Shown in pieces: positions 10,393 to 17,548 of a DNA stretch of 30,847 bases; within the stretch, counting starts at the first letter, position 1, and each line of letters begins with the position of its first letter. A program made the translations under genes and the position numbers. The notes beneath the pieces were generated by a model. That model had not been told where the DNA came from and did no database searches. It was given only the letters and a program-made list of their open reading frames with translations. Source of the DNA: Comamonadaceae bacterium (GTDB taxonomy: Bacteria; Pseudomonadota; Gammaproteobacteria; Burkholderiales; Burkholderiaceae_C); the NCBI GenBank assembly GCA_947454585.1, contig CANGML010000002.1, positions 1-30,847 of the forward strand, written 5' to 3'.

Positions 10393-10772
10393 GCGCGCAG
10401 AAGGTTGACCCAAATGGCGCAAGCCCAAACGCCTATGCAAAGCATGAGGCTTACTAAAACCGCGGCACTGCCAATATCTTTGGCGCGTTTGGCCAATTCA
10501 TGCCACTCTGGGCCAATGCGATCGATCGCAGATTCGATGCCTGTGTTCAAAAGTTCGACCACCATGACCAAGACAACCGTGCTGACGAGCAGTGCAGTTT
10601 CGACCCAAGATTTAGCCAGTCCGAAAGACAAGGGGATGAGGAAAAAGGCGATCACCGCTTCTAGGCGGAATGCTTTTTCATCCCATGCGGCGCGAAGCCC
10701 GCTGAGCGAGTAGCCTAAGGCGTGCCAGAGACGGTTAAGCCCCCGGCGTTTTTTTTGTGGGTTGACGTCCAT
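10389..10772 (-). CDS. dgkA: Diacylglycerol kinase DgkA
   Basis: Small integral membrane kinase that phosphorylates diacylglycerol to phosphatidic acid, recycling lipid left over from osmoregulated glucan or lipopolysaccharide modification. It has 127 residues with three predicted membrane helices (about 36-52, 56-76 and 102-121). The active-site block ELLNTGIESAIDRI contains Glu73, Asn76 and Glu80, the equivalents of E. coli E69, N72 and E76. The block HELAKRAKDIGSAAV follows. The start is 9 bp downstream of the RDD gene and the stop overlaps the LOG gene start, so it sits inside the cluster. Confidence 0.94.
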   Translation of the reverse strand: MDVNPQKKRRGLNRLWHALGYSLSGLRAAWDEKAFRLEAVIAFFLIPLSFGLAKSWVETALLVSTVVLVMVVELLNTGIESAIDRIGPEWHELAKRAKDIGSAAVLVSLMLCIGVWACAIWVNLLRA

Positions 10773-10781
10773 GGCTTTGCG

Positions 10782-11276
10782 TTAGATGCTGAGAGGGGCT
10801 GAGCTGATGAGTCGAGTGCCTGCCAGTGCATCATGCCAAAACTGCTGTTGTGGGTGGAACCGGCTGAGAAGCGCCCACACCGCAACCCATCCGATAAAGA
10901 GCACCGTGTTTTCGCCAGCAGATAAGCCGAAAGGGGCAAGAGCTGCCAAGGGAGGGATAAACCAAACCCAGCTCAAGATGTAACGGAGCAGGGCGCGTTT
11001 TTGGGTCAGCGCATGGCCACTTGTATCGACCACACGAATATGCCAAGTTTTCATGGCCAAGGTTTGTCCTTTATGCCCAAACCAAGTGAAATAAATGCCG
11101 ACGACAAGAAACAAAAAGGCTTGCAAACCATGACGATTGTCAAGTGCATGCCTAGACTGGCTGAGCGTGCTGAACAAATACCCAAAGATGAACAAGACCC
11201 CAAAAAGTAACATGCCTTCGTAGGTCCAGCAAGCCATGCGGCGGCGAAGGCTGGGCGCAGTGAAATCCAAAATCAT
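10782..11276 (-). CDS. RDD family inner-membrane protein
   Basis: A 164-residue membrane protein. The RDD hallmarks are an Arg-rich start (SLRRRMACWTYEG, residues 9-21), the block GQTLAMKTWHIRVVD at 70-84, and the C-terminal HDALAGTRLI. I see about four hydrophobic segments near 18-38, 52-68, 98-118 and 122-138. RDD proteins have been linked to Na+/H+ transport in a few cases, but most have no known role. The start overlaps the DUF3106 stop by 4 bp (ATGA), so translation is probably coupled to the exported DUF3106 protein. Confidence 0.88.
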   Translation of the reverse strand: MILDFTAPSLRRRMACWTYEGMLLFGVLFIFGYLFSTLSQSRHALDNRHGLQAFLFLVVGIYFTWFGHKGQTLAMKTWHIRVVDTSGHALTQKRALLRYILSWVWFIPPLAALAPFGLSAGENTVLFIGWVAVWALLSRFHPQQQFWHDALAGTRLISSAPLSI

Positions 11277-11935
11277 TGAGGTGTGGCAGAGCTGTCGGTC
11301 GCGGGGGCTACAGGCGCACTGGTTGTGTTGACCGGATTAGGCAATAGAGTGGTGGGTGCGGCTTGGTCTGAAGCGATGCGAGGCAGCGTTTTGGTGTTGC
11401 TGGCGGAGGGTGATGTAGCAAGCTTCGCTGGCGCCACAGGTTTCACAGCAGGTGCTGCGCCAATCGAAGGCTTATTTTGCTGTGCGGCAAGTTTTTGTTT
11501 AGCTTCTGGGGAGAGTGCCTGGTAGGCCGCCCATTTGGCTTTCTTGTCCTCTTGCAGAAGTTGTTGTGCATCAGCGAAATTCAACCGTGCGGCCGCACGT
11601 TGTTGTGGGCTCAATGCTGCCCATTCACGCATGCGGCCTTGGACAGTGCTTTGCTCATCAGCTGTGAGCTGAGAAAAGTTTTGGGAAATAGCGAGCCACT
11701 TACGCTTGTGTGGCTCAGTCATCGTTGGCCAAAGTTGGGCTAAGGGCGCCAATGCTTGTTGCTGTGAATCGGATAAGTCCATCCACAAAGGTCGACCTGG
11801 CAGATTCTGTGTTGCCTTGGTGACGCTAGGCGCAGGCGTTGTTTGGGCTAAGCCAAGATTACACGTCAGCAGCGCTCCGCAACTGGCCAAAACATGGGCA
11901 GCAAGTATGGGCGTGAGAAAGCGCATGCGGAGCAT
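11273..11935 (-). CDS. DUF3106 exported helical protein with a Pro/Ala/Thr-rich tail
   Basis: A 220-residue protein matching the DUF3106 family, which has no assigned function. The N-terminus is a signal sequence; it contains L-A-S-C at residues 16-19, which fits a lipobox, and alternatively an AxA-like site near residue 30. Residues 48-150 are charged helices rich in Trp, Gln and Arg. They hold four related turns, LSDSQQ (54), LTADEQ (90), LSPQQR (108) and LSPEAK (141), that recall the LTxxQ motifs of CpxP/Spy/ZraP periplasmic proteins. Residues 150-220 are low-complexity, rich in Pro, Ala, Thr and Ser. The start is 8 bp after the DUF3619 gene. Inference: a periplasmic sensor or chaperone for the sigma module upstream. 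Confidence 0.8.
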   Translation of the reverse strand: MLRMRFLTPILAAHVLASCGALLTCNLGLAQTTPAPSVTKATQNLPGRPLWMDLSDSQQQALAPLAQLWPTMTEPHKRKWLAISQNFSQLTADEQSTVQGRMREWAALSPQQRAAARLNFADAQQLLQEDKKAKWAAYQALSPEAKQKLAAQQNKPSIGAAPAVKPVAPAKLATSPSASNTKTLPRIASDQAAPTTLLPNPVNTTSAPVAPATDSSATPQ

Positions 11936-11943
11936 AAGTTGGT

Positions 11944-12378
11944 TTATTCTTTGGCTTCGATCGACAGGGGGTTCTTCAGGAACTGAAGGAAGCCGGGATC
12001 TGCGTAGGCAGCCGGGGGCAAATCATCGATCAATAACGCTGAGTCGACTTCCGCTAATTCGTTGGCCCGGTGGTCATCCATGACGTTTTGAATCAATGCC
12101 AAGCCTGCAACCAAGGCGATCAGTGGCAAAAATGAGGCCAATCGGCCCCAGAGGTTGAGACCCTCATTCCCGTAGCTTAAAAGACCGGCCCCATTTTGAT
12201 TAACCAACGAGGTGCTGGTTTGTAAGCGTGTTTGTGGTTGCAGTCTCGCCGCAACAGCTCGTGTGCGGGCAGCGCGTAATCGCTCAGAAATGTCGTGTGG
12301 CAGGTCGAGTGCGGCTGAATTCAGATGTTCAGCAATGCGCAAACCAAATTGGTCTTGGGAGTTTGCGGTATGTGTCAT
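11944..12378 (-). CDS. DUF3619 single-pass membrane protein, candidate anti-sigma factor
   Basis: 144 residues from the ATG at 12378. That start has an AAGGA Shine-Dalgarno 8 nt upstream and overlaps the sigma factor stop (ATGA). A longer in-frame ORF upstream lies inside the sigma gene and was rejected. Residues 1-75 are cytoplasmic in character, with a helical N-terminal part (FGLRIAEHLN, SERLRAARTRAVAARL). Residues 79-98 form one hydrophobic helix. Residues 99-144 are acidic and would face the periplasm. No His/Cys zinc-binding anti-sigma motif is present. The topology and the position directly after an ECF sigma gene suggest an anti-sigma factor; this is inference, since the family has no assigned function that I know of. 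Confidence 0.8.
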   Translation of the reverse strand: MTHTANSQDQFGLRIAEHLNSAALDLPHDISERLRAARTRAVAARLQPQTRLQTSTSLVNQNGAGLLSYGNEGLNLWGRLASFLPLIALVAGLALIQNVMDDHRANELAEVDSALLIDDLPPAAYADPGFLQFLKNPLSIEAKE

Positions 12379-13034
12379 GGTTGAATTCCTTTGATTTTTA
12401 GCGCTTTGCTCAGGGCTAAAACGGCTCTTGAACAATGTGTTTTGACGCTACCTTCTGAGCATCCCATAGTCGCGGCTGTCTCAGAAACGTCCATATCCTC
12501 CCAATAACGCAGCAGGAAGGCTTCTCGTTGACGAGCAGGGAGAAGTTGTATCTCCTTTTCGATTTCGTGCACATTCGCCGCGCTGCTGAAATTTGCTTCA
12601 GCGCTTTGCGCGATCAGTGGGTCATTGTCGTGTGTCAATGACTCCAAAATGTCAAATTCCCCAGTTTCTGTGTCTGAATCGAAGTCACTGAAGTTGCTGA
12701 ACAGTGCTTTTCGGGTTTTGTTTCGACGAAACCAGTCCAGTGTGGTATTTGACAGAATGCGGTGAAAAAGCATGGGCAATTCAGTGGCAGGCTTATCACC
12801 GTAGTGTTCTGCAAGCTTCATCATGCTGTCTTGGACGATATCAAGAGCCGCCTCTTCGTCACGAACGTGATAAAACGAGCGTTTGAAAGCTCGATTTTCG
12901 GCGCTCTTGAGGAAGTCAGACAGTTCGTGTTCGGTGGCCACTGAGAATGGGTCCAAGGTTGAATCGGGCGCGATTATGACATTTAAGCCGAGTTTTCGCG
13001 GATTTAATTGAATATGCCGGCTTGTTGATGTCAT
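12375..13034 (-). CDS. ECF-type RNA polymerase sigma factor
   Basis: Two-domain sigma70-family factor. Region 2 spans about residues 40-105 (FKRSFYHVRDEEAALDIVQDS, then LPMLFHRILSNTTLDWFRR). An acidic linker is at 115-140. Region 4, with a helix-turn-helix, is at 160-212 (LPARQREAFLLRYWED, then GCSEGSVKTHCSRA). Regions 1.1 and 3 are absent. The length is 219 residues from the ATG at 13034. The first 31 residues look non-conserved, and a GTG at 12941 (VATEHELSDFL, 188 residues) is a serious alternative start; neither has a clear Shine-Dalgarno. It heads the cluster with DUF3619 and DUF3106 and is divergent from ilvI. Its regulon cannot be deduced. Confidence 0.9.
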   Translation of the reverse strand: MTSTSRHIQLNPRKLGLNVIIAPDSTLDPFSVATEHELSDFLKSAENRAFKRSFYHVRDEEAALDIVQDSMMKLAEHYGDKPATELPMLFHRILSNTTLDWFRRNKTRKALFSNFSDFDSDTETGEFDILESLTHDNDPLIAQSAEANFSSAANVHEIEKEIQLLPARQREAFLLRYWEDMDVSETAATMGCSEGSVKTHCSRAVLALSKALKIKGIQP

Positions 13035-13037
13035 AAT
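13008..13037 (+). promoter_or_regulatory. Predicted sigma70 promoter of ilvI
   Basis: TTGAAT at 13008-13013 and CATAAT at 13032-13037, separated by 18 bp, placing the transcription start near 13044. This would give a leader of about 155 nt before ilvI. The -10 overlaps the ATG of the divergent sigma gene. Identified by eye. Confidence 0.5.
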
Positions 13038-13079
13038 CTAAGGCTGCAATTCGACAAAAAAGGCAAACGGGTCTGGGTC

Positions 13080-13175
13080 CGGCGCGAACCATGCGTCCAT
13101 GGCTGAAGGTCCAAAGTTTCGATGCTGCCCCACAAGGGTTCGCCGAGAAGCACCCAAGGTTTTTCGTTGACGAAA
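13080..13175 (+). promoter_or_regulatory. Candidate structured mRNA leader of ilvI
   Basis: A long-range stem pairs CGGCG-(CG)-AACC (13080-13090) with GGTTCGCCG (13137-13145): nine pairs with a 2-nt bulge. Inside it, CCATG (13089-13093) and CATGG (13098-13102) form a competing hairpin that shares two bases with the long stem. A separate hairpin, tttcgt (13162-13167) with acgaaa (13170-13175), lies just before the Shine-Dalgarno region of ilvI. No T run follows, so control would more likely act on translation or RNA stability than by intrinsic termination. I see no peptide rich in Ile, Val or Leu codons. A named betaproteobacterial ilv leader RNA family may exist; I could not test for it. Confidence 0.4.
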
Positions 13176-13199
13176 TTCACTCAGGTTAAAAGGTAAAAA

Positions 13200-14972
13200 A
13201 TGGAAAATTTAAAGTCGGAATCGCATTCCGGAGCTGCCAACGGCAGCCAAACGCAAGAATTGATGGGCGCCGAGATTCTCGTCAAAGCCCTGCAAGCTGA
13301 AAATGTCAAGCACATTTGGGGATACCCAGGCGGCGCAGTTCTCTACATTTACGATGCGCTTTACAAGCAAAACACCATGCAGCATGTGCTCGTGCGGCAT
13401 GAACAAGCAGCCGTCCATGCGGCAGACGGGTATGCACGCGCAACCGGTGATGTTGGCGTGGCCTTGGTGACTTCAGGTCCGGGGGTGACCAACGCGGTCA
13501 CAGGCATTGCCACCGCTTACATGGACAGCATCCCGATGGTGATCATCACGGGTCAAGTGCCAACGCATGCCATTGGTCTTGATGCATTTCAAGAATGTGA
13601 CACCGTGGGTATCACCCGACCCATCGTCAAACACAACTTCTTAGTCAAAGACGTTCGTGAGTTGGCAGTAACGCTTAAGAAGGCATTTCACATTGCCCGC
13701 AGCGGACGACCAGGACCTGTTGTGGTGGACATTCCTAAAGACGTGTCGTTCAAGAAAACGGCTTACGAAGGCTATCCTGCAGACGTCCAAATGCGTTCTT
13801 ACAATCCCGTTCGTAAGGGGCATGGCGGCCAGATTCGCAAAGCGCTTCAGCTGTTGATGACAGCCAAGCGCCCCTACATTTACACCGGTGGTGGTGTGTT
13901 GCTGGGCAATGCCTCCCAAGAATTGCGAACCCTCGTCGATATGTTGGGTTACCCCGTCACGAACACACTGATGGGTTTGGGTGCCTACCCCTCGAGTGAG
14001 TCTAAGTTTTTGGGCATGCTCGGCATGCACGGAACCATCGAAGCCAACAACGCCATGCAGAACTGCGATGTCTTGTTAGCTGTCGGTGCCCGCTTCGATG
14101 ACCGAGTGATTGGTAACCCCAAGCACTTCGCCCAGAACGAACGTAAGATAATTCACATCGATATTGACCCTTCGAGCATTTCCAAGCGCGTCAAGGTCGA
14201 TATTCCCATCGTGGGCGATGTCAAAGACGTGTTGGTCGAAATGATCGACATGATCAAAGAGTCTGGACTTAAACCTGATGCCGCTGCGTTGGGCGGTTGG
14301 TGGGAAACGATTGAATCATGGCGCAAGCGTGATTGTTTGAAATACGACCGTGGCAACACTGAAGTCATCAAACCACAGTACGTCATTGAAACACTGCACA
14401 AATTAACCAAAGGTACCGACACCTACATCACCTCTGATGTGGGGCAGCACCAAATGTGGGCTGCTCAGTACTACGGCTTTGATGAGCCCCGTCGTTGGAT
14501 CAATTCGGGTGGTTTGGGCACCATGGGTGTGGGAATTCCATATGCCATGGGTATCAAGCTGGCGAAGCCCGAGAGTGAAGTTTTCTGTGTTACAGGGGAG
14601 GGCTCGGTACAGATGTGTATTCAGGAGCTCTCAACATGTTTCCAATACAACACACCAATCAAGGTAGTGGCACTGAATAACCGATTCCTCGGTATGGTGC
14701 GCCAATGGCAAGAAATCGAATACTCAGGCCGCTACAGCAGTAGCTATATGGACGCCTTGCCTGACTTTGTAAAGTTGGCTGAGGCCTATGGTCATGTGGG
14801 TATGTTGATCGAACGTCCCGAAGATGTGGAGCCTGCTTTGCGCGAAGCACGCAAGCTGAAGGACCGCACGGTCTTCATGGACTTCCGTACCGATCCCACC
14901 GAGAACGTGTTCCCTATGGTGCAAGCCGGCAAGGGCATCACAGAAATGCTGCTCGGCAGCGAAGACCTTTGA
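13200..14972 (+). CDS. ilvI: Acetolactate synthase large (catalytic) subunit, biosynthetic
   Basis: Thiamine-diphosphate enzyme catalysing the first common step of valine and leucine synthesis and the parallel acetohydroxybutyrate step for isoleucine. It has 590 residues. The N-terminal domain holds GYPGGAVLYIYDALY (41-55) and the catalytic Glu68 in VRHEQAAVHAADGYARATG. The FAD-binding middle domain follows. The C-terminal ThDP motif begins GEGSVQMC at residue 466, with Glu in place of the usual Asp of GDG; I believe this is common in betaproteobacterial homologues. The Shine-Dalgarno AAAAGGT precedes the ATG. The regulatory subunit gene follows after 17 bp. An ilvB label would be equally common. 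Confidence 0.96.
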   Translation: MENLKSESHSGAANGSQTQELMGAEILVKALQAENVKHIWGYPGGAVLYIYDALYKQNTMQHVLVRHEQAAVHAADGYARATGDVGVALVTSGPGVTNAVTGIATAYMDSIPMVIITGQVPTHAIGLDAFQECDTVGITRPIVKHNFLVKDVRELAVTLKKAFHIARSGRPGPVVVDIPKDVSFKKTAYEGYPADVQMRSYNPVRKGHGGQIRKALQLLMTAKRPYIYTGGGVLLGNASQELRTLVDMLGYPVTNTLMGLGAYPSSESKFLGMLGMHGTIEANNAMQNCDVLLAVGARFDDRVIGNPKHFAQNERKIIHIDIDPSSISKRVKVDIPIVGDVKDVLVEMIDMIKESGLKPDAAALGGWWETIESWRKRDCLKYDRGNTEVIKPQYVIETLHKLTKGTDTYITSDVGQHQMWAAQYYGFDEPRRWINSGGLGTMGVGIPYAMGIKLAKPESEVFCVTGEGSVQMCIQELSTCFQYNTPIKVVALNNRFLGMVRQWQEIEYSGRYSSSYMDALPDFVKLAEAYGHVGMLIERPEDVEPALREARKLKDRTVFMDFRTDPTENVFPMVQAGKGITEMLLGSEDL

Positions 14973-14989
14973 ACAGGGAGGATGAGATC

Positions 14990-15481
14990 ATGAAACACAT
15001 CATTTCCCTGATGCTTGAAAACGAACCCGGTGCTCTTTCGCGCGTGGTGGGCTTGTTTTCTGCGCGTGGTTACAACATTGAGTCCTTGACTGTTGCCCCC
15101 ACTGAGGACGCTAGTTTGTCCCGTATGACCATTCAAACCCATGGTTCGGATGACGTGATTGAACAAATTACCAAACATTTGAATCGCTTGATCGAAGTGG
15201 TCAAGGTGGTCGACCTCACAGAGGGGGCCTATACCGAGCGTGAACTGATGCTGGTCAAAGTGCGTGCCGTTGGCAAAGAGCGTGAAGAAATGAAGCGCAT
15301 GGCTGATATCTTCCGCGGTCGCATCATTGATGTGACTGAGAAGAGCTACACCATTGAGTTGACGGGCGACTTGTCTAAGAACGATGCTTTCTTGGAGGCG
15401 ATTGACCGCAGCGCAATTCTTGAAACTGTTCGCACAGGTGCTTGTGGCATTGGCCGCGGTGAGCGCATCTTGCGTGTCTAA
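14990..15481 (+). CDS. ilvH: Acetolactate synthase small (regulatory) subunit
   Basis: Binds the catalytic subunit, raises its activity and gives feedback inhibition by valine. It has 163 residues from the ATG at 14990, the same length as E. coli IlvH. The start is preceded by a strong GGGAGG ribosome-binding site; an in-frame TTG at 14969 overlapping the ilvI stop was rejected. The N-terminal ACT domain is ENEPGALSRVVGLFSARGYNIESL (about residues 10-34). The C-terminal ferredoxin-like domain contains MKRMADIFRGRIIDVT. It is co-transcribed with ilvI and ilvC. Confidence 0.96.
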   Translation: MKHIISLMLENEPGALSRVVGLFSARGYNIESLTVAPTEDASLSRMTIQTHGSDDVIEQITKHLNRLIEVVKVVDLTEGAYTERELMLVKVRAVGKEREEMKRMADIFRGRIIDVTEKSYTIELTGDLSKNDAFLEAIDRSAILETVRTGACGIGRGERILRV

Positions 15482-15518
15482 CTCTCAACTTTTTAAACAT
15501 ATTTTTTAGGAGAACCCT

Positions 15519-16535
15519 GTGAAAGTTTTTTACGACAAAGATTGTGATCTGTCCCTGATCAAAGGTAAAACTGTGGCCATCATTGGCTATGGCTCACAAG
15601 GCCATGCGCACGCCCAAAACTTGAATGAAAGCGGCGTCAAAGTCGTGGTCGGTTTGCGTAAAGGTGGCGCTTCATGGGACAAAGTGGCCAAAGCTGGCCT
15701 GACCGTCATGGAAGTCAATGACGCAGTGAAAGCGGCAGATTTGGTGATGATCTTGTTGCCAGACGAGAACATCCCAGAGGTTTACAACAACAACGTTGCG
15801 CCTCACATGAAGCAGGGTGCCACTTTGGCCTTTGCTCACGGCTTTAACGTGCACTACAACCAAGTGATCCCGCGCGCGGATTTGGATGTGGTCATGATCG
15901 CTCCCAAAGGCCCGGGTCACACCGTGCGCTCGGAATACCTCAAAGGCGGCGGCGTCCCCTCTTTGATCGCTGTGTACCAGGACAAGTCCGGCAAGGCCCG
16001 TGACTTGGCACTGAGCTACGCCATGGCTAATGGTGGTGGCAAAGGCGGCATCATCGAAACCAACTTCAAAGAAGAGACAGAAACCGACTTGTTCGGCGAG
16101 CAAGCTGTGTTGTGTGGTGGCGCGGTTGAATTGGTGAAGATGGGTTACGAAACTTTGACCGAAGCAGGTTATGCACCTGAGATGGCTTACTTCGAGTGCT
16201 TGCACGAGTTGAAACTCATCGTTGACTTGATGTACGAGGGCGGCATCGCCAATATGAACTACTCCATCTCGAACAACGCTGAATACGGCGAGTACGTGAC
16301 AGGTACTGAGGTGATCAACGAGAAGTCTCGCGAAGCCATGCGTAATGCGTTGAAGCGTATTCAAACGGGTGAGTACGCCAAGATGTTCATTTTGGAAGGT
16401 AAAACCAACTACCCAAGCATGACAGCCCGTCGTCGTTTGAATGCTGAGCATTCGATCGAGACAGTTGGCGCTCAATTGCGCGCCATGATGCCTTGGATTG
16501 CCAAGAATAAACTGGTGGATCAAACCCGCAACTAA
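15519..16535 (+). CDS. ilvC: Ketol-acid reductoisomerase (NADP+), class I
   Basis: Mg2+- and NADPH-dependent isomerisation and reduction of acetolactate or acetohydroxybutyrate, the second step of branched-chain amino acid synthesis. 338 residues is the length of the short class I enzyme. The Rossmann motif [12 protein letters not shown] is at residues 23-34 and the cofactor-specificity loop GLRKGGASW at 45-53. The metal- and substrate-binding helices carry [17 protein letters not shown] and [17 protein letters not shown]. It starts with GTG at 15519 behind a clear AGGAG. It is third in ilvI-ilvH-ilvC and is closed by a strong terminator. Confidence 0.97.
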   Translation: MKVFYDKDCDLSLIKGKTVAIIGYGSQGHAHAQNLNESGVKVVVGLRKGGASWDKVAKAGLTVMEVNDAVKAADLVMILLPDENIPEVYNNNVAPHMKQGATLAFAHGFNVHYNQVIPRADLDVVMIAPKGPGHTVRSEYLKGGGVPSLIAVYQDKSGKARDLALSYAMANGGGKGGIIETNFKEETETDLFGEQAVLCGGAVELVKMGYETLTEAGYAPEMAYFECLHELKLIVDLMYEGGIANMNYSISNNAEYGEYVTGTEVINEKSREAMRNALKRIQTGEYAKMFILEGKTNYPSMTARRRLNAEHSIETVGAQLRAMMPWIAKNKLVDQTRN

Positions 16536-16553
16536 GCATCTGCTTTTTGCTCT

Positions 16554-16586
16554 GACAAAGGCCACTTTTGTGGCCTTTGTCGTTTT
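16554..16586 (+). terminator. Rho-independent terminator of ilvIHC
   Basis: A perfect 12-bp stem, gacaaaggccac (16554-16565) and gtggcctttgtc (16570-16581), with loop tttt, followed by gtttt. It separates the ilv genes from pssA. Confidence 0.92.
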
Positions 16587-16641
16587 CGGCTGTGCGTGAC
16601 GTACCGCTTACACTCTAGGTCTATTTCTCGGAGCGACACGA

Positions 16642-17445
16642 ATGTCAGAACAACAAGATCAAACAGAAGAGTTGCAGCCTCGCAAGCCCCGCAAGGGCGT
16701 CTATGTGCTGCCCAATCTGTTTACCTTGGCCGCTTTGTTTGGCGGTTTTTATGCCATCGTGATGGCAATGAATGAGCGTTTTGAGCTGGCCGCTATTGGC
16801 GTTTTTTGTGCGATGGTGCTCGATAGTTTGGATGGACGCGTTGCGCGTATGACTAACACGCAAAGCGCATTTGGCGAGCAGATGGACTCGTTGGCTGATA
16901 TGGTGTCATTTGGTGCTGCACCTGCCTTGATTTCGTATGAGTGGGCACTCAAAGGTCTGGGGCGTTGGGGTTGGGTGGCTGCATTTGTCTACATCTCTTG
17001 TGCTGCTTTGCGTTTGGCACGTTTCAATGTGAACACCGCTGTGGTGGATAAGCGCTTTTTTCAAGGTTTGCCTTCGCCTGCGGCGGCGGCCTTAGTCATG
17101 GGCTTTATGTGGCTGATGACCGAGATGGGCGTGACTGGTCCTGAGGTGGCTTGGCCTATGTTTGCATGGTGTTTGTATTCAGGCTTGACGATGGTGACGA
17201 ACGTGCCTTTTTACAGTTTTAAAGATGTGCAGATGAAGCAGAGCGTGCCGTTCGTGGTGATCGTCTTGCTCGCCTTGACGATTGCCGTGATCACCATTCA
17301 TCCCCCCATCGTGTTGTTTGCCTTGTTCATGTTTTATGGCTTGAGCGGCTACGGGTTGTACGCTTGGCGACGTGCCAAAGGTATGCAAACCAGCGTCATC
17401 AGTACGTCGACAGACGAGCCCGACGAAGCTGGTTTGCACAAATGA
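16642..17445 (+). CDS. pssA: CDP-diacylglycerol-serine O-phosphatidyltransferase
   Basis: Integral membrane enzyme making phosphatidylserine, the precursor of phosphatidylethanolamine, from CDP-diacylglycerol and L-serine. It has 267 residues. The CDP-alcohol phosphatidyltransferase signature DG(x2)AR(x8)G(x3)D(x3)D runs from Asp64 to Asp86 (DGRVARMTNTQSAFG, then EQMDSLAD). Several hydrophobic segments follow. This is the membrane-bound type II enzyme, not the E. coli PssA of the phospholipase D superfamily. A GGAG ribosome-binding site precedes the ATG. A possible -10 (TACACT, 16609-16614) lies upstream, so it may have its own promoter after the ilvC terminator. Its position between ilvC and leuA is common in this group. 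Confidence 0.95.
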   Translation: MSEQQDQTEELQPRKPRKGVYVLPNLFTLAALFGGFYAIVMAMNERFELAAIGVFCAMVLDSLDGRVARMTNTQSAFGEQMDSLADMVSFGAAPALISYEWALKGLGRWGWVAAFVYISCAALRLARFNVNTAVVDKRFFQGLPSPAAAALVMGFMWLMTEMGVTGPEVAWPMFAWCLYSGLTMVTNVPFYSFKDVQMKQSVPFVVIVLLALTIAVITIHPPIVLFALFMFYGLSGYGLYAWRRAKGMQTSVISTSTDEPDEAGLHK

Positions 17446-17450
17446 GACAC

Positions 17451-17480
17451 TTTCAGCAAACAACGGTTTGGCTTTATGCT
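17451..17480 (+). promoter_or_regulatory. Possible promoter of the leuL-leuA transcript
   Basis: TATGCT at 17475-17480 resembles a -10 element; TTTCAG at 17451-17456, 18 bp upstream, is a weak -35. Transcription would start near 17487, only a few bases before the leader peptide ATG, so the leader could be translated almost leaderless. Low confidence in the -35. Confidence 0.4.
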
Positions 17481-17491
17481 AAATTCAGAAC

Positions 17492-17548
17492 ATGATAAAT
17501 TTTTCGCTGGCTCTACTACTTCTATCCTCTCACGGGCGGAGTTGGTAG
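17492..17548 (+). CDS. leuL: Leu operon leader peptide (LeuL)
   Basis: Short open frame of 18 codons plus TAG, encoding MINFSLALLLLSSHGRSW. Five of codons 6-11 are Leu: CTG, then after GCT the consecutive run CTA CTA CTT CTA (17513-17524). CTA appears to be a scarce Leu codon in the neighbouring genes, so this run should be sensitive to charged tRNA-Leu. The peptide is followed 19 nt later by an intrinsic terminator, and a segment within its frame can pair with that terminator's 5' arm. This is the layout of a classical amino-acid attenuator. No Shine-Dalgarno is visible before the ATG. The peptide itself probably has no function beyond its translation. Confidence 0.82.
   Translation: MINFSLALLLLSSHGRSW

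Noticed and set aside
13091..13189. 32-codon open frame in the ilvI leader, considered as an attenuator peptide
   Set aside because: It has very few Ile, Val or Leu codons, no ribosome-binding site and no following terminator.
14595..14606. GEGS instead of GDGS in the ThDP motif of IlvI as a lost catalytic residue
   Set aside because: Glu can also ligate the metal and, as far as I recall, this variant is common in betaproteobacterial acetolactate synthases; the rest of the motif is intact.
15672..16565. 297-codon open frame on the minus strand
   Set aside because: It is antisense to ilvC, with His/Val-rich composition and no recognisable motif; it is a shadow of a highly biased gene.
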